Shown piece by piece: positions 1 to 8,167 of a stretch of 64,000 nucleotides of DNA. Source of the DNA: Streptacidiphilus sp. ASG 303 (GTDB taxonomy: Bacteria; Actinomycetota; Actinomycetes; Streptomycetales; Streptomycetaceae); contig NZ_JAJLRA010000001.1 of assembly GCF_020991365.1 (NCBI RefSeq), forward strand, positions 176,142 through 240,141, given 5' to 3'. The position numbers and the translations under genes were made by a program. The notes under the pieces were generated by a model. It was not told where the DNA came from, ran no database searches, and saw nothing but the letters and a program-made list of their open reading frames with translations. Within the stretch, counting starts at the first letter, position 1. Each line of letters starts with the position of its first letter.

Positions 1-47
1 CGGGCACCGTCGCGGTCGCGGCCGTGGGGGCCCCCACCTTCGCCTGA
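1..47 (+). CDS. 3' end of an unidentified gene
   Basis: One frame reads in from the window edge and stops with TGA at 45-47; its last residues are hydrophobic and Ala/Val-rich (ending GAPTFA). A very strong hairpin follows 8 bases later, which supports a real gene end here. Too little is visible to name a product; the tail would suit a membrane or secreted protein. Confidence 0.4.
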   Translation, partial: GTVAVAAVGAPTFA

Positions 48-54
48 GCCCGCC

Positions 55-104
55 GTGCCGGTGCCCCCGGCGGCTCCGCGTGGAGCCGCCGGGGGCACCG
101 GCAC
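55..104. terminator. Bidirectional terminator hairpin
   Basis: Perfect inverted repeat with 23-base arms (55-77 and 82-104) and a 4-base GCGT loop. It lies between the stop of the left-edge gene and the stop of the convergent DedA gene at 122, so it probably ends transcription from both sides. There is no U tract, as is usual in very GC-rich actinobacteria. Confidence 0.85.
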
Positions 105-121
105 GTCGGACGGCGGTCCCC

Positions 122-808
122 TCAGTCGCGCGCGGGGGCGGCCACCGGCTCGGCGTCGGTGTCCGCGTCCGCGTCGTCCTGCGCCCGCCCGCTCCGCTCG
201 TGCTCGGCGTGGGCGCGGACCGCCCGGCGGCGCACCAGCAGGAACGAGCCGGCGCCGAGGCAGACGGCGAGGGCGAGCCCCAGCCAGGAGAACCGCTTGA
301 GCCAGTCCTCCGCCACCACGCCCAGGTAGTACACGGCGGCCGTGGTGCCGCCCGCCCAGACGACGCCGCCGAGCACGTTGGCGGTGAGGAACTTCCAGTA
401 CGGCATGCGCAGGGCGCCCGCCAGCGGGCCGGCGAAGATCCGCAGCAGGGCGACGAACCGGCCGAAGAAGACCGCCCACATGCCCCAGCGCTGGAAGGAC
501 CGCTCGGCGGTCGCCAGGTGGGCGGGGCCGAAGTGCTTCGGGAAGCGGCGGCCGAGCCGGTCGAAGAGCGGTTTGCCGCCCTTGCGGCCGATGGCGTACC
601 CGGCGGAGTCGCCCAGGACGGCGCCGAGGGTGGCGCAGACGCCCACCAGCAGCGGGTCGACCGTGCCGTGCGAGGCCAGGAGGGCCGCGGTGACCAGGGC
701 GATCTCGCCGGGCAGCGGAATGCCCAGGCTCTCCAGTCCGATGATCAGTCCGACCAGTGCGTAGACCGCCCCCGGCGGAACGCTCTCGATCCACGCGTCG
801 ATGTGCAA
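122..808 (-). CDS. DedA family integral membrane protein
   Basis: About 228 residues of the DedA/SNARE-associated family, polytopic membrane proteins linked to lipid scrambling and membrane homeostasis. Visible are the N-terminal hydrophobic helix with the IPLPGE motif typical of the family, the central GxxGYxIGRKGG stretch and the FGRFVALLRIFAGPLAG motif, followed by two C-terminal membrane helices and a charged acidic tail. The frame stays open further upstream, but I start at the TTG at 808 (LHIDAWIES), because a GGAGG site lies about 9 bases before it and the upstream residues are not hydrophobic. It stands alone between a terminator and a repeat-bearing gap. The substrate cannot be told from sequence. 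Confidence 0.85.
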   Translation of the reverse strand: MHIDAWIESVPPGAVYALVGLIIGLESLGIPLPGEIALVTAALLASHGTVDPLLVGVCATLGAVLGDSAGYAIGRKGGKPLFDRLGRRFPKHFGPAHLATAERSFQRWGMWAVFFGRFVALLRIFAGPLAGALRMPYWKFLTANVLGGVVWAGGTTAAVYYLGVVAEDWLKRFSWLGLALAVCLGAGSFLLVRRRAVRAHAEHERSGRAQDDADADTDAEPVAAPARD

Positions 809-823
809 CGCCGCTACCTCCGT

Positions 824-857
824 GGGCGGTGAAGTGCTGCGGGCGGTGAAGTGCTGC
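824..857. repeat. 17-bp direct repeat upstream of the DedA gene
   Basis: GGGCGGTGAAGTGCTGC occurs twice back to back (824-840, 841-857), directly before the ribosome site of the DedA gene. The rest of the 809-1190 gap is GC-rich, without a convincing gene or promoter; it also holds the 15-bp array at 1136-1210. Confidence 0.7.
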
Positions 858-1135
858 TGCCTGCCCGGGAAGCCTAACCCGGCGGGGCGGCGCCGGGCGG
901 CCCCGCACGTGCACCGCACCGCGCGCACGCCCCCGGGTGCGGGCGGGCGCCGACGCCCCGGGAGGCGGCGGGCCGGGGGCGGCGGGAGGGGGCGGCGGGA
1001 GGGCAGCCCCCCGTCCGGCCCCGCGGGGACGGCCGGCGGCCGGGTCCGCGGGGCCGGAGGAGGACCGTCCGGGCGCAGCCTGCATGTCCGGGGTCCGGGG
1101 TCCGGACTCCGGGGGCGCCGCCGCCCCGGACGGGC

Positions 1136-1210
1136 GTGCTCCGGGTCGGCGTGCTGCGGGTCGGTGTGCTGCGGGTCGGTGTGCTCGGGGTCAGCGTGCT
1201 CCGGGTCCGG
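1136..1210. repeat. 15-bp tandem repeat over the DUF1918 stop codon
   Basis: Five consecutive 15-base units of consensus GTGCTSSGGGTCGGY start at 1136, 1151, 1166, 1181 and 1196. The TGA stop of the DUF1918 gene (minus strand, 1191-1193) lies inside the array, so the last codons of that gene are part of the repeat. Confidence 0.85.
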
Positions 1211-1400
1211 GGTGGGTGGCCAGGTGCTCCACGACGCAGTCCGGGCCGGGGAAGATCAGCCGCTCGTGACCGTCGTCGAAGCGCACCAGGTACGGCGGGG
1301 AGCCGCCGGGCCCGCGGACCTCGACGACCCGGCCGATCCGGTCGTGGGCGCCCACCGTGCGGCCGTGGATGTGGACCATGTCCCCGATGGCGGCGTGCAT
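1191..1400 (-). CDS. DUF1918 domain protein
   Basis: A 69-residue protein matching the DUF1918 family of small actinobacterial proteins, which fold as an SH3-like barrel and have no established function. The core is visible: IGDMVHIHGRTVG, then RIGRVVEVRG, PYLVRFDDGHE and LIFPGPDCVVEH. The ATG at 1400 follows an AAGGAGG ribosome site at good spacing, and a promoter lies at 1438-1466. The C-terminus (THPGPGAR) runs into a 15-bp repeat array, so its exact end may vary between strains. It is transcribed divergently from the DUF5685 gene. Confidence 0.85.
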   Translation of the reverse strand: MHAAIGDMVHIHGRTVGAHDRIGRVVEVRGPGGSPPYLVRFDDGHERLIFPGPDCVVEHLATHPGPGAR

Positions 1401-1437
1401 GGCGATCCCTCCTTTCCCTGCGATGGCTCTCCCTTCG

Positions 1438-1466
1438 TTGGTATCAGGACCGGGCGGCCCTGTCAC
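1438..1466 (-). promoter_or_regulatory. Predicted sigma-70-type promoter of the DUF1918 gene
   Basis: On the minus strand GTGACA (-35, 1461-1466) and TACCAA (-10, 1438-1443) are 17 bases apart, about 38 bases upstream of the DUF1918 ATG. Nothing comparable was found for the divergent DUF5685 gene. Confidence 0.5.
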
Positions 1467-1635
1467 CCGCAGGAGCACGCGCTCCGCACGGCCCGGACCG
1501 CCCGGCGGCCCGGCCGCCGGCCGCCGCGTCCGCACCGGGGTCCCGCAGACCCGTACGGAGGCGCGTTCGAGGCCGCCCCTATGCTGGGGCGCGTCCACAG
1601 GGGGCCGCCGGGACGGGCGGGGAAGCGGGGGGAAC

Positions 1636-2886
1636 ATGTTCGGCATCATCCGGCCGTGCCGGCACCGGCTCTCGGAGCGGCTGCGGGCGTCGTGGACGGC
1701 GCACCTGTGCGGCCTGTGCCTGGCGCTGCGCGACGACCACGGCCAGCTCGCCCGGACCGCCACCAACTACGACGGGCTGATCGTCTCGGTCCTCGTGGAG
1801 GCCCAGGCGGAGCGCGACCCCTCCGCGGGGCGCCGCACCGCCGGTCCGTGCCCGCTGCGCGGCATGCGCACCGCCGAGGTGGCGCGCGGCGAGGGGGCCC
1901 GGCTCGCCGCGGCGGTCTCGCTGGCGCTGGCGGCGGTCAAGGTCCGCGACCACGTGGAGGACCGGGACGGCGCGTTCGCCCGCCGCCCGGTCGCGGCCGG
2001 GGCGCGGGCCGTCGCCGACCGGTGGGGCCGGCAGAGCGCCGGCGGCGCGGCCGTGGTCGGCTTCGACACGGGCGTGCTGCTGGACGCCGCCGCGCGGCAG
2101 GGGGAGCTGGAGCGGGCGGCGGGGCCGGGCACGCCGGTCCTGCGGGTCACCGAGCCGACGGAGACCGCGACGGCCGCGGCGTTCGCGCACACCGCCGTGC
2201 TGGCCGGGCGGCCGGGCAACGCGGCGCCGCTGGCCGAGGCGGGCCGCCTCTTCGGCCGGCTGGCCCACCTGCTGGACGCGGCGGAGGACCTCCGGGAGGA
2301 CGCCGAGCGCGGGGCGTGGAACCCGCTCGCCGCGACCGGCACCGCGCCGGAGGAGGCGGAGCGGCTGTGCCGGGACGCCGTGCACGGCATCCGGCTGGCC
2401 CTGCGGGACGCGGAGTTCACCGACGGGGCGCTGGTGCACCGGCTGCTGGCGCACGAGACCGGACGCGCGGTGGACCGCGTCCTCGGCGGCTCCGCACACG
2501 CCTGCGCGAGCGCCTCCCACGGTTCGCCGCAGGCGCCGGGGGCCGCGCACCTGCCGGCGCCGCCCCCGCCGCGGCGGCGCGGGCTGCTCGCGGGCTGCGC
2601 CATGGCCGCGTACCTGGCCTGCACCTGCCGGCTGTGCTGCAGCGAGGAGTACGAGGGCCCGTGGAGCCGGCAGAAGCGGCAGGGGTGCTGCCACGAGGCC
2701 GACTGCTGCGACTGCAGCGACTGCAGCAGCTGCGACTGCGGATCCGGCGGCTGCTGCGACTGCGGATCCGGCGGCTGCTGCGGGAGCGGCGACGGCTGCT
2801 GCGGCTGTGACGGCTGCGGGTGCGACAGCTGCGGGTGCGACGGCTGCTGCGACTGCGACTGCTGCGACTGCGGCTGCGACTGCTGA
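1636..2886 (+). CDS. DUF5685 family protein with Cys-rich tail
   Basis: A 416-residue protein of the DUF5685 family, known almost only from actinobacteria and of unknown function. The start MFGIIRPCRHRL is typical, as are HLCGLCLALRDDHG, the TNYDGL motif and the TEPTETATAAAFAHTAVLAG block. Cys residues in the N-terminal part (RPC, LCGLC, GPCPLRG) suggest metal binding. From about residue 329 the protein becomes a Cys/Gly/Asp tail with about 32 Cys in some 88 residues, after a short hydrophobic stretch (LLAGCAMAAYLA). Two 24-base units (2734-2757, 2758-2781) in the tail are exact tandem copies. The ATG follows a GGGG-rich site. No operon partner is evident; the deacetylase gene begins 101 bases downstream. 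Confidence 0.8.
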   Translation: MFGIIRPCRHRLSERLRASWTAHLCGLCLALRDDHGQLARTATNYDGLIVSVLVEAQAERDPSAGRRTAGPCPLRGMRTAEVARGEGARLAAAVSLALAAVKVRDHVEDRDGAFARRPVAAGARAVADRWGRQSAGGAAVVGFDTGVLLDAAARQGELERAAGPGTPVLRVTEPTETATAAAFAHTAVLAGRPGNAAPLAEAGRLFGRLAHLLDAAEDLREDAERGAWNPLAATGTAPEEAERLCRDAVHGIRLALRDAEFTDGALVHRLLAHETGRAVDRVLGGSAHACASASHGSPQAPGAAHLPAPPPPRRRGLLAGCAMAAYLACTCRLCCSEEYEGPWSRQKRQGCCHEADCCDCSDCSSCDCGSGGCCDCGSGGCCGSGDGCCGCDGCGCDSCGCDGCCDCDCCDCGCDC

Positions 2887-2987
2887 CAGGCCGCGACCAG
2901 CAGGACCCGCGGGCACCGGTCCCGCGGCCACCCGACCTCCGGCGGACCGGTGCAGGATGCCGCCGCCACCCGAGAGAGAGCCCCTCC

Positions 2988-3866
2988 ATGCCCTCCGCCA
3001 TACCCATGCCCGGTGCTGCTCCCGTGGCCAGGACGCCCGCGCCCGGGCCGTCCCGCACCGCGCCCGCCGCCCGCCGCCCCGGCCGGGCCCGCGCCCTGGC
3101 CGCGGGCGCCGCCCTGCTCGCGGCGGCGCTGCTGGGCGGCTGCGCCTCGTACGAGACCACCGCGCCGCGCGACGCCCGGGAGCAGGCCGCGGACCGGCCG
3201 CCGTCCGCCGGGAAGGGCGGCTCCGGGGACGCGGCCGGGCTCCCGCCGGGCGCCGTGGACTGCCGGAAGGCCAAGTGCATCGCGCTGACCTTCGACGCCG
3301 GGCCCGGCGAGGACACCCCCCGGCTGCTGGACGTCCTGAAGCGCGAGCACGTCCACGCCACGTTCTTCCTGCTGGGCGCGAACCACGTCATGAAGCACCC
3401 CGGCACGGTGCGCCGGATCGCGGCCGAGGGCCACGAGCTGGGCAACCACACCTGGTCGCACCGGATCCTCACCGGCATCGGGGAGGCGCAGGTCCGCGAG
3501 GAGCTCGCCCGCACGCAGGACGCCGTCGAGCGGATCACCGGCCGCAGGCCGGCCGTGATGCGGCCGCCGCAGGGGCGCACGGACGGGAAGGTCGCCCGGG
3601 TCAGCCGCGAGCTCGGACTCGCGCAGGTCCTGTGGAGCGTGAGCGCCAAGGACTACGCGACGGACGACCCGGCGGTGATCGAGAAGCGGGTGCTCGACCA
3701 GGCCGGACGCGACGGGGTCGTCCTGCTCCACGACATCTACCCGGGGACGGTGCCCGCCGTGCCGGGGATCCTCGCCGGGCTGAAGCAGCGCGGCTACACC
3801 GTCGTCACCTTCTCCCAGCTGCTGGCCCCCGCGGTGCCGGAGCCGGGCCGGGTCTACAAGCCCTGA
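2988..3866 (+). CDS. Lipoprotein polysaccharide deacetylase (NodB/CE4)
   Basis: A 292-residue CE4-type deacetylase predicted to remove acetyl groups from cell-wall or chitin-like polysaccharide outside the cell. A lipobox (LLGGC, Cys52) follows a hydrophobic helix, so it should be membrane-anchored. The NodB motifs appear in order: TFDAGP (Asp103), HTWSH, RPPQG, WSVSAKDY and LLHD. In motif 1 the second Asp of the usual TFDDGP, normally a metal ligand, is Ala104, and motif 3 has Gln where Tyr is usual. The family has known variants at these places, so activity is likely but unproven. I chose the ATG at 2988 after a GAGAGAG site; Met7 is an alternative giving a shorter signal. Confidence 0.85.
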   Translation: MPSAIPMPGAAPVARTPAPGPSRTAPAARRPGRARALAAGAALLAAALLGGCASYETTAPRDAREQAADRPPSAGKGGSGDAAGLPPGAVDCRKAKCIALTFDAGPGEDTPRLLDVLKREHVHATFFLLGANHVMKHPGTVRRIAAEGHELGNHTWSHRILTGIGEAQVREELARTQDAVERITGRRPAVMRPPQGRTDGKVARVSRELGLAQVLWSVSAKDYATDDPAVIEKRVLDQAGRDGVVLLHDIYPGTVPAVPGILAGLKQRGYTVVTFSQLLAPAVPEPGRVYKP

Positions 3867-3920
3867 GCCGCCGCGGACGCCGGGAGGGCCCGTGCGGAGC
3901 CGCACGGCGCCGGGGTGGTT

Positions 3921-4022
3921 CGGCACACCAGGTGTGACGGCACATCAGGTGCGACGGTCCACCAGGTGCGACGGCTCACCAGGCGTGGCGGTCCACCAGG
4001 TGCGACGGTCCACCAGGTGTGG
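3921..4022. repeat. Array of six 17-bp units, each with a palindrome
   Basis: Six contiguous 17-base units start at 3921, 3938, 3955, 3972, 3989 and 4006, consensus CGGYCCACCAGGTGYGR. A partial seventh unit contains the stop codon of the minus-strand gene ending at 4027. Each unit carries CACC-A-GGTG, a 9-base inverted repeat around one central base, degenerate in some units. It lies between two convergent genes. There are no spacers, so it is not CRISPR. Confidence 0.9.
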
Positions 4023-4026
4023 CGGC

Positions 4027-4449
4027 TCACCGGCTCCCGCCGGCCAGGCGGCGCAGCTCGGTGAGGATCTGCTCCTGCCCGCGGACCAGGGCGGCGAGGT
4101 GGCGGCTGTGGTCGGCCTGGCCGGCGGCCAGGCAGCCGACCGCCTGGACCAGGTTGTCCAGGCCGGGATCGGACGCGGCGGGGTGGGGCGGCTCGGCGGC
4201 CCGCGGCTCGGCGGCCCGCGGCTCGGCCGGGCACGCCCACGGGTCCGGCCCGGCCGTCCGCAGGGCGGTGCGGAGCGGGCCGTGGGCCCGGAGGTCGGCG
4301 CGGAGGTCGGCGGTGTCCCGGTCCGCCATGGCGGCGAGGGCGCGGGCGCAGGCCACCTCCTCGCGCAGGCGCTCGACCTCGGCCTCCAGGACGGCCAGGC
4401 GCCGCCCCAGGCCCTCCGTCACTCCTTCGCCGGTTCCGTCCACGGCCAC
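4027..4449 (-). CDS. Hypothetical coiled-coil protein
   Basis: About 140 residues with no family I recognise. The N-terminal half has a heptad pattern (LGRRLAVLEAEVERLREEVA) that should form a coiled coil. A Pro/Glu/Ala linker follows with a repeated AEPRA unit, and a second amphipathic helix (LVRGQEQILTELRRLAGG) ends the protein. No signal peptide or membrane helix is visible, so a cytoplasmic scaffold or regulator is possible. Three in-frame GTG codons (4452, 4449, 4443) follow a GGAGGAGG site; spacing favours 4449 or 4452. Codon use fits a real gene. The stop codon sits in the last partial copy of the 17-bp repeat array. Confidence 0.6.
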   Translation of the reverse strand: MAVDGTGEGVTEGLGRRLAVLEAEVERLREEVACARALAAMADRDTADLRADLRAHGPLRTALRTAGPDPWACPAEPRAAEPRAAEPPHPAASDPGLDNLVQAVGCLAAGQADHSRHLAALVRGQEQILTELRRLAGGSR

Positions 4450-4705
4450 CACGCCCTCCTCCGGTCCGATCGGGGACCCGGGCGGAGCGGGCCGCCGACC
4501 CTCCGGCGGCGGCCCGCCGTCCGTTCCCCGCTGAGGATTCGCCCCGGGGCCGCCGTCCGGATGCAGGGAGCGGCGAAGTCGGCGTCCTGCCGGCGCACCG
4601 GGGCGCCCGGGGGCCGGGGCGCCGGGCCCCTCGGCCGCCGCCCTGGCGTGCCCGCCGGACGGGGTGCGAGGATCACGCGACGTCACCGGACCGGAGGGGG
4701 CAGGC

Positions 4706-5155
4706 ATGCCGGGGGTCGAACTGCGCCGGGTCTTCCATGTGGGCGCGTCGCCCGAGCGGGTGTTCGCGCACCTGGCGGAGCCGGCGAACTACGTGGGCCT
4801 CTCGCCCCTGGTCGTCGCCGTGCGCGACGTCCGCCGCGAGGGCGGGACCGTGCACTGCACGGCGGTCGAGCGGTTCCGGGTCCTGGGGCCGCTGCGGTAC
4901 GACAACGCCATCCGGGTCACGCTGGAGGCCGACGGGACGGGCCTGCCCGACGCGGCCGGGATCGGGGGCGAGGTGCGCAGCCCGGGCGGGGTGCGGCTGT
5001 CCTACCGGTACACCGTCGTGCGGGACGGGGACGGCAGCGCCGTCACCGACGTGCTGCGGCTGCGGGCGCCCGTCGGGCTGCTGCGCTTCGCGGCCTCGCG
5101 GGCCCGCGCGGTCCAGGCCGCCCGGGCCCGGATCCTGGCCCGGCGGCTGGGCTGA
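4706..5155 (+). CDS. SRPBCC family protein (polyketide cyclase/START-like fold)
   Basis: A 149-residue protein with the pattern of the SRPBCC/Bet v1-like helix-grip fold: beta strand RRVFHVGASPERVFAHLAEP at the start, the WxGLSPLV-like segment YVGLSPLVVAVRDV, alternating strands, and a long C-terminal Arg/Ala helix (LRFAASRARAVQAARARI). Such proteins bind hydrophobic ligands; the ligand here is unknown. The ATG lies behind GGAGGGGG. It is divergent from the coiled-coil hypothetical and convergent with adhE, with two terminator hairpins in between. Confidence 0.75.
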   Translation: MPGVELRRVFHVGASPERVFAHLAEPANYVGLSPLVVAVRDVRREGGTVHCTAVERFRVLGPLRYDNAIRVTLEADGTGLPDAAGIGGEVRSPGGVRLSYRYTVVRDGDGSAVTDVLRLRAPVGLLRFAASRARAVQAARARILARRLG

Positions 5156-5194
5156 CGTCCGGACCGGCGGCGGTCCGGCCAGGCCGGCGGCGGG

Positions 5195-5262
5195 GCGCCG
5201 GGAGCGGGCCTCCCGGCGCGCCGCGCCCCGCCACCGGGTGCCGGAGGGCCGGTGGCGGGGCG
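5195..5262. terminator. Two terminator hairpins between convergent genes
   Basis: Hairpin one has perfect 10-base arms (5195-5204, 5210-5219) and a 5-base loop. Hairpin two has perfect 14-base arms (5224-5237, 5249-5262) and an 11-base loop. They separate the SRPBCC gene from adhE. Confidence 0.8.
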
Positions 5263-5286
5263 GTCCGGGGGGCGGCCGGCGGCGGG

Positions 5287-7914
5287 TCAGCCGCCGTAGT
5301 AGGCGGCGCGCATGAGCGCCTCCATCTCGTCGAGCATCGGCATCCGGGGGTTGGCCGGGGCGCACTGGTCGTCGAAGGCGTTGCGGGCCTGCCGGGGCAG
5401 GTCGGCGAGGAACGCCTGCTCGTCGACGCCCAGGGCCTGGAAGGACGGCTCGATGCCCACCGCCCCGCGCAGCCGCTCCACGGCGGCGGCGTAGGACTCG
5501 ACGCCCTCCTGCGGGGTGGCGGCGGGCAGGCCGAGGGTCCGGGCGATCTCCTGGAACCGCTCGGGGGCCCGGTAGTGCCCGTACGCGGGCCAGCCGGTCG
5601 GCTTGGACGGCACGGTGCCGTTGTGGCGGACCACGTGGGGCAGCAGCACCGCGTTGGTGCGGCCGTGCGCGAGGTGGAAGGTCGCGCCCAGGGTGTGGGA
5701 CATGGCGTGGACGATGCCCAGGAACGCGTTGCCGAAGGCCATCCCGGCGATGGTGCCGGCGTTGTGCATGTGCTCCCGGGCCCCGGCGCCGCCGGTCCGG
5801 TCGTGGACGGCCCGCTCCAGGTTGCCGAAGACCAGCCGGATCGCGTGCAGGGCGAGGCCGTCGGTGAAGTCGCTCGCGTACACCGAGACGTAGGCCTCGG
5901 TGGCGTGGGTGAGGGCGTCGAAGCCGCTGTCGGCGGCGAGCGCGGGCGGCAGGTCGGCGGTGAACAGGGGGTCGACGATGGCGACGCTCGGGGTGAGGGC
6001 GTAGTCGGCCAGCGGGTACTTCGTGCCGGTCGCACTGTCGGTGATCACCGCGAACGGGGTGACCTCGGCGCCCGTCCCCGAGGTGGTGGGGATGCAGACC
6101 AGCCGGGCGCGTCCGCCGGGGGCGGGGAAGCGGAACGCCCGCTTGCGGATGTCGGAGAACTTCTGCCGCATGTCGGAGAAGTCCACGTCGGGGTGCTCGT
6201 ACAGCAGCCACATCACCTTGGCCGCGTCCATGGGCGAGCCGCCGCCGAGCGCGATGACGGTGTCGGGGCGGAACTCCCGCATCAGGGCGGCGCCGTGCCG
6301 CACCGCGTCGATGCCCGGCTCCGGCTCCACGGAGTCGATCACCTGGACGACGACCGGCTCGCGGCGCCGGTCGAGGACCCGGCGCACCCGGTCGACGAGG
6401 CCGAGCCGGGTCATGGTGGCGTCGGTGACCACGGTGACGCGGTGGACGTCCGGCATGGAGGCCAGGTAGCGGACCGACTGCGGCTCGAAGTAGACCTTCG
6501 GCGGCACCTTGAACCACTGCAGGTTGCTCTGCCGGTTCGAGACGTGCTTGATGTTGAGCAGGTCGGCCGCCGAGACGTTGTCGGACACGGACGTCGACCC
6601 CCACGATCCGCAGCCGAGCGTCAGCGACGGCAGCAGGCTGTTGTAGACGCCGCCGATGGCGCCCTGCGACGACGGCGCGTTGACCAGGATCCGCACCGCC
6701 CTGATCCGCCGGCCGTACTCCTCGGCGAGCCCCGGGTCGTCCGCGTGGAGGACCGCGCTGTGGCCCTGGCCGTGGAAGTCCACCATGGCGGCGGCGAGGG
6801 CGATGCCCTCCTCGGTGGAGCCGGCCCGCAGGACGGCGAGGACCGGGCAGAGCTTCTCGCGGGTCAGGGGCTCGTCGGGGCCGACCCCGGCGACCTCGGC
6901 GAGGATGACGGAGGTGTCCGCGGGCACGGCGAAGCCGGCCTGCTCAGCGATCCACGCCGGGCTGCGGCCGACCGCCGCCGGGTTGACGCGGGGCTCGCCG
7001 TCCGCCGTGCGGCCGCCGCCGAAGAGGTACGCCTCCAGCAGCCGCTTCTCCTCCGCGGTGGCCAGGTGGGCGTGGAGGGCGCGGAAGTGCTCCAGGGCGT
7101 CGTCGTGGACCGCGGCGTCGAGGATCACGGCCTGCTCGGAGGCGCAGATCATGCCGTTGTCGAACGCCTTGGACAGGACGATGTCGTTGACCGCCCGCCG
7201 CAGTTCGGCGCTGCGGTGCACGTACGCGGGCACGTTGCCCGCGCCGACGCCGAGGGCGGGCTTGCCCGCCGAGTACGCGGCCTTGACCATCGCGTTGCCG
7301 CCGGTGGCGAGGACGAGGGCGGTGCCGGGGTGGCGCATCAGCAGGGTGGTGGCCTCGACGGAGGGGTCCTCGATCCACTGCACGCAGTCCTCCGGGGCGC
7401 CCGCGGCGACCGCGGCGTCCCGCACGGTGCGGGCGGCCTCGGCGCTGCACCGCTGGGCGGCGGGGTGGAAGGCGAAGACCACCGGGTTGCGGGTCTTGAG
7501 CGCGATCAGCGCCTTGAAGACCGTGGTGGAGGTGGGGTTGGTGACCGGGGTGACCGCGCAGACGACGCCCACCGGCTCGGCGATGCGCACCATGTCCCCG
7601 ACGTCGTCGCGGTCGATGACGCCGACCGTCCGCAGCGGGGCTATGGAGTGCACCACGTGCTCGCAGGCGAACATGTTCTTGGCGGCCTTGTCCTCCAGGA
7701 CGCCGCGGCCGGTCTCCTCCACCGCGAGGCGGGCGAGGTCGGTGTGGCGCTCCAGGGCGGCCACCGCGGCCTTCCTCACGATCCGGTCGACCTGCTCCTG
7801 GTCGAGCCGCTCGAAGTCGGCGAGGGCCTTGAGGCCGGCGGCGACGAGACGGTCGACGGCGATCGCCGCGTCCGAGGGCGGGGCCTCGGCCTGCGGGACG
7901 TCGTGGGCAGTCAT
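5287..7914 (-). CDS. adhE: Bifunctional acetaldehyde-CoA / alcohol dehydrogenase AdhE
   Basis: An 875-residue fusion, close to the 891 of the E. coli enzyme, that reduces acetyl-CoA to acetaldehyde and then ethanol with two NADH. The N-terminal aldehyde dehydrogenase half shows the catalytic Cys257 in GMICASEQ and the ATGGNAMVKAAYSAGKPA region. The C-terminal iron alcohol dehydrogenase half shows GGGSPMDAAK, the PTTSGTGAEVTPF motif, and Fe ligands in DALTHATE, HAMSHTLG and HGRTNAVLLPH. The ATG at 7914 follows GGAGGG. It lies 253 bases downstream of pflA on the same strand and would re-oxidise NADH while using acetyl-CoA made by PflB. No Rex-type operator was found upstream. A complete fermentative AdhE is unexpected in a streptomycete. 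Confidence 0.95.
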   Translation of the reverse strand: MTAHDVPQAEAPPSDAAIAVDRLVAAGLKALADFERLDQEQVDRIVRKAAVAALERHTDLARLAVEETGRGVLEDKAAKNMFACEHVVHSIAPLRTVGVIDRDDVGDMVRIAEPVGVVCAVTPVTNPTSTTVFKALIALKTRNPVVFAFHPAAQRCSAEAARTVRDAAVAAGAPEDCVQWIEDPSVEATTLLMRHPGTALVLATGGNAMVKAAYSAGKPALGVGAGNVPAYVHRSAELRRAVNDIVLSKAFDNGMICASEQAVILDAAVHDDALEHFRALHAHLATAEEKRLLEAYLFGGGRTADGEPRVNPAAVGRSPAWIAEQAGFAVPADTSVILAEVAGVGPDEPLTREKLCPVLAVLRAGSTEEGIALAAAMVDFHGQGHSAVLHADDPGLAEEYGRRIRAVRILVNAPSSQGAIGGVYNSLLPSLTLGCGSWGSTSVSDNVSAADLLNIKHVSNRQSNLQWFKVPPKVYFEPQSVRYLASMPDVHRVTVVTDATMTRLGLVDRVRRVLDRRREPVVVQVIDSVEPEPGIDAVRHGAALMREFRPDTVIALGGGSPMDAAKVMWLLYEHPDVDFSDMRQKFSDIRKRAFRFPAPGGRARLVCIPTTSGTGAEVTPFAVITDSATGTKYPLADYALTPSVAIVDPLFTADLPPALAADSGFDALTHATEAYVSVYASDFTDGLALHAIRLVFGNLERAVHDRTGGAGAREHMHNAGTIAGMAFGNAFLGIVHAMSHTLGATFHLAHGRTNAVLLPHVVRHNGTVPSKPTGWPAYGHYRAPERFQEIARTLGLPAATPQEGVESYAAAVERLRGAVGIEPSFQALGVDEQAFLADLPRQARNAFDDQCAPANPRMPMLDEMEALMRAAYYGG

Positions 7915-8092
7915 GGCGGAACCCTCCGTGGTGGGGATGCGTGCCGTGCGGGTGTGCGCGGCGGGCCGTGCCGGGCCGTGCGCGCCGCACGGGCGGGCGG
8001 GGCCAGCCGGGCGGGCGGCCCGGGGCGCCGCGACGGCCTCCGGCGCTCCCGCCCCACTGTGGCGCCCGGCGCCCGCCGCGGTCCGGTGCCGA

Positions 8093-8113
8093 AGGTCCCG
8101 CCCCGGGGGACCT
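8093..8113. promoter_or_regulatory. Inverted repeat between pflA and adhE
   Basis: AGGTCCC and GGGACCT form perfect 7-base arms around 7 bases. It may be a weak terminator for pflA or an operator for adhE. The GGGAC/GTCCC cores recall DevR/DosR-type oxygen-responsive boxes, but the half-sites face the other way and spacing differs, so this is only a suggestion. The rest of the 7915-8167 gap shows no clear promoter. Confidence 0.35.
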
Positions 8114-8167
8114 GCCGACCCGGCGCCGGCGGCTGTCCGTCCCGGCGCCGGTCGGCCCGACGGCCCC

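Noticed and set aside
3921-4022. CRISPR array
   Set aside because: The 17-base units are contiguous with no spacers, and no cas genes are present.
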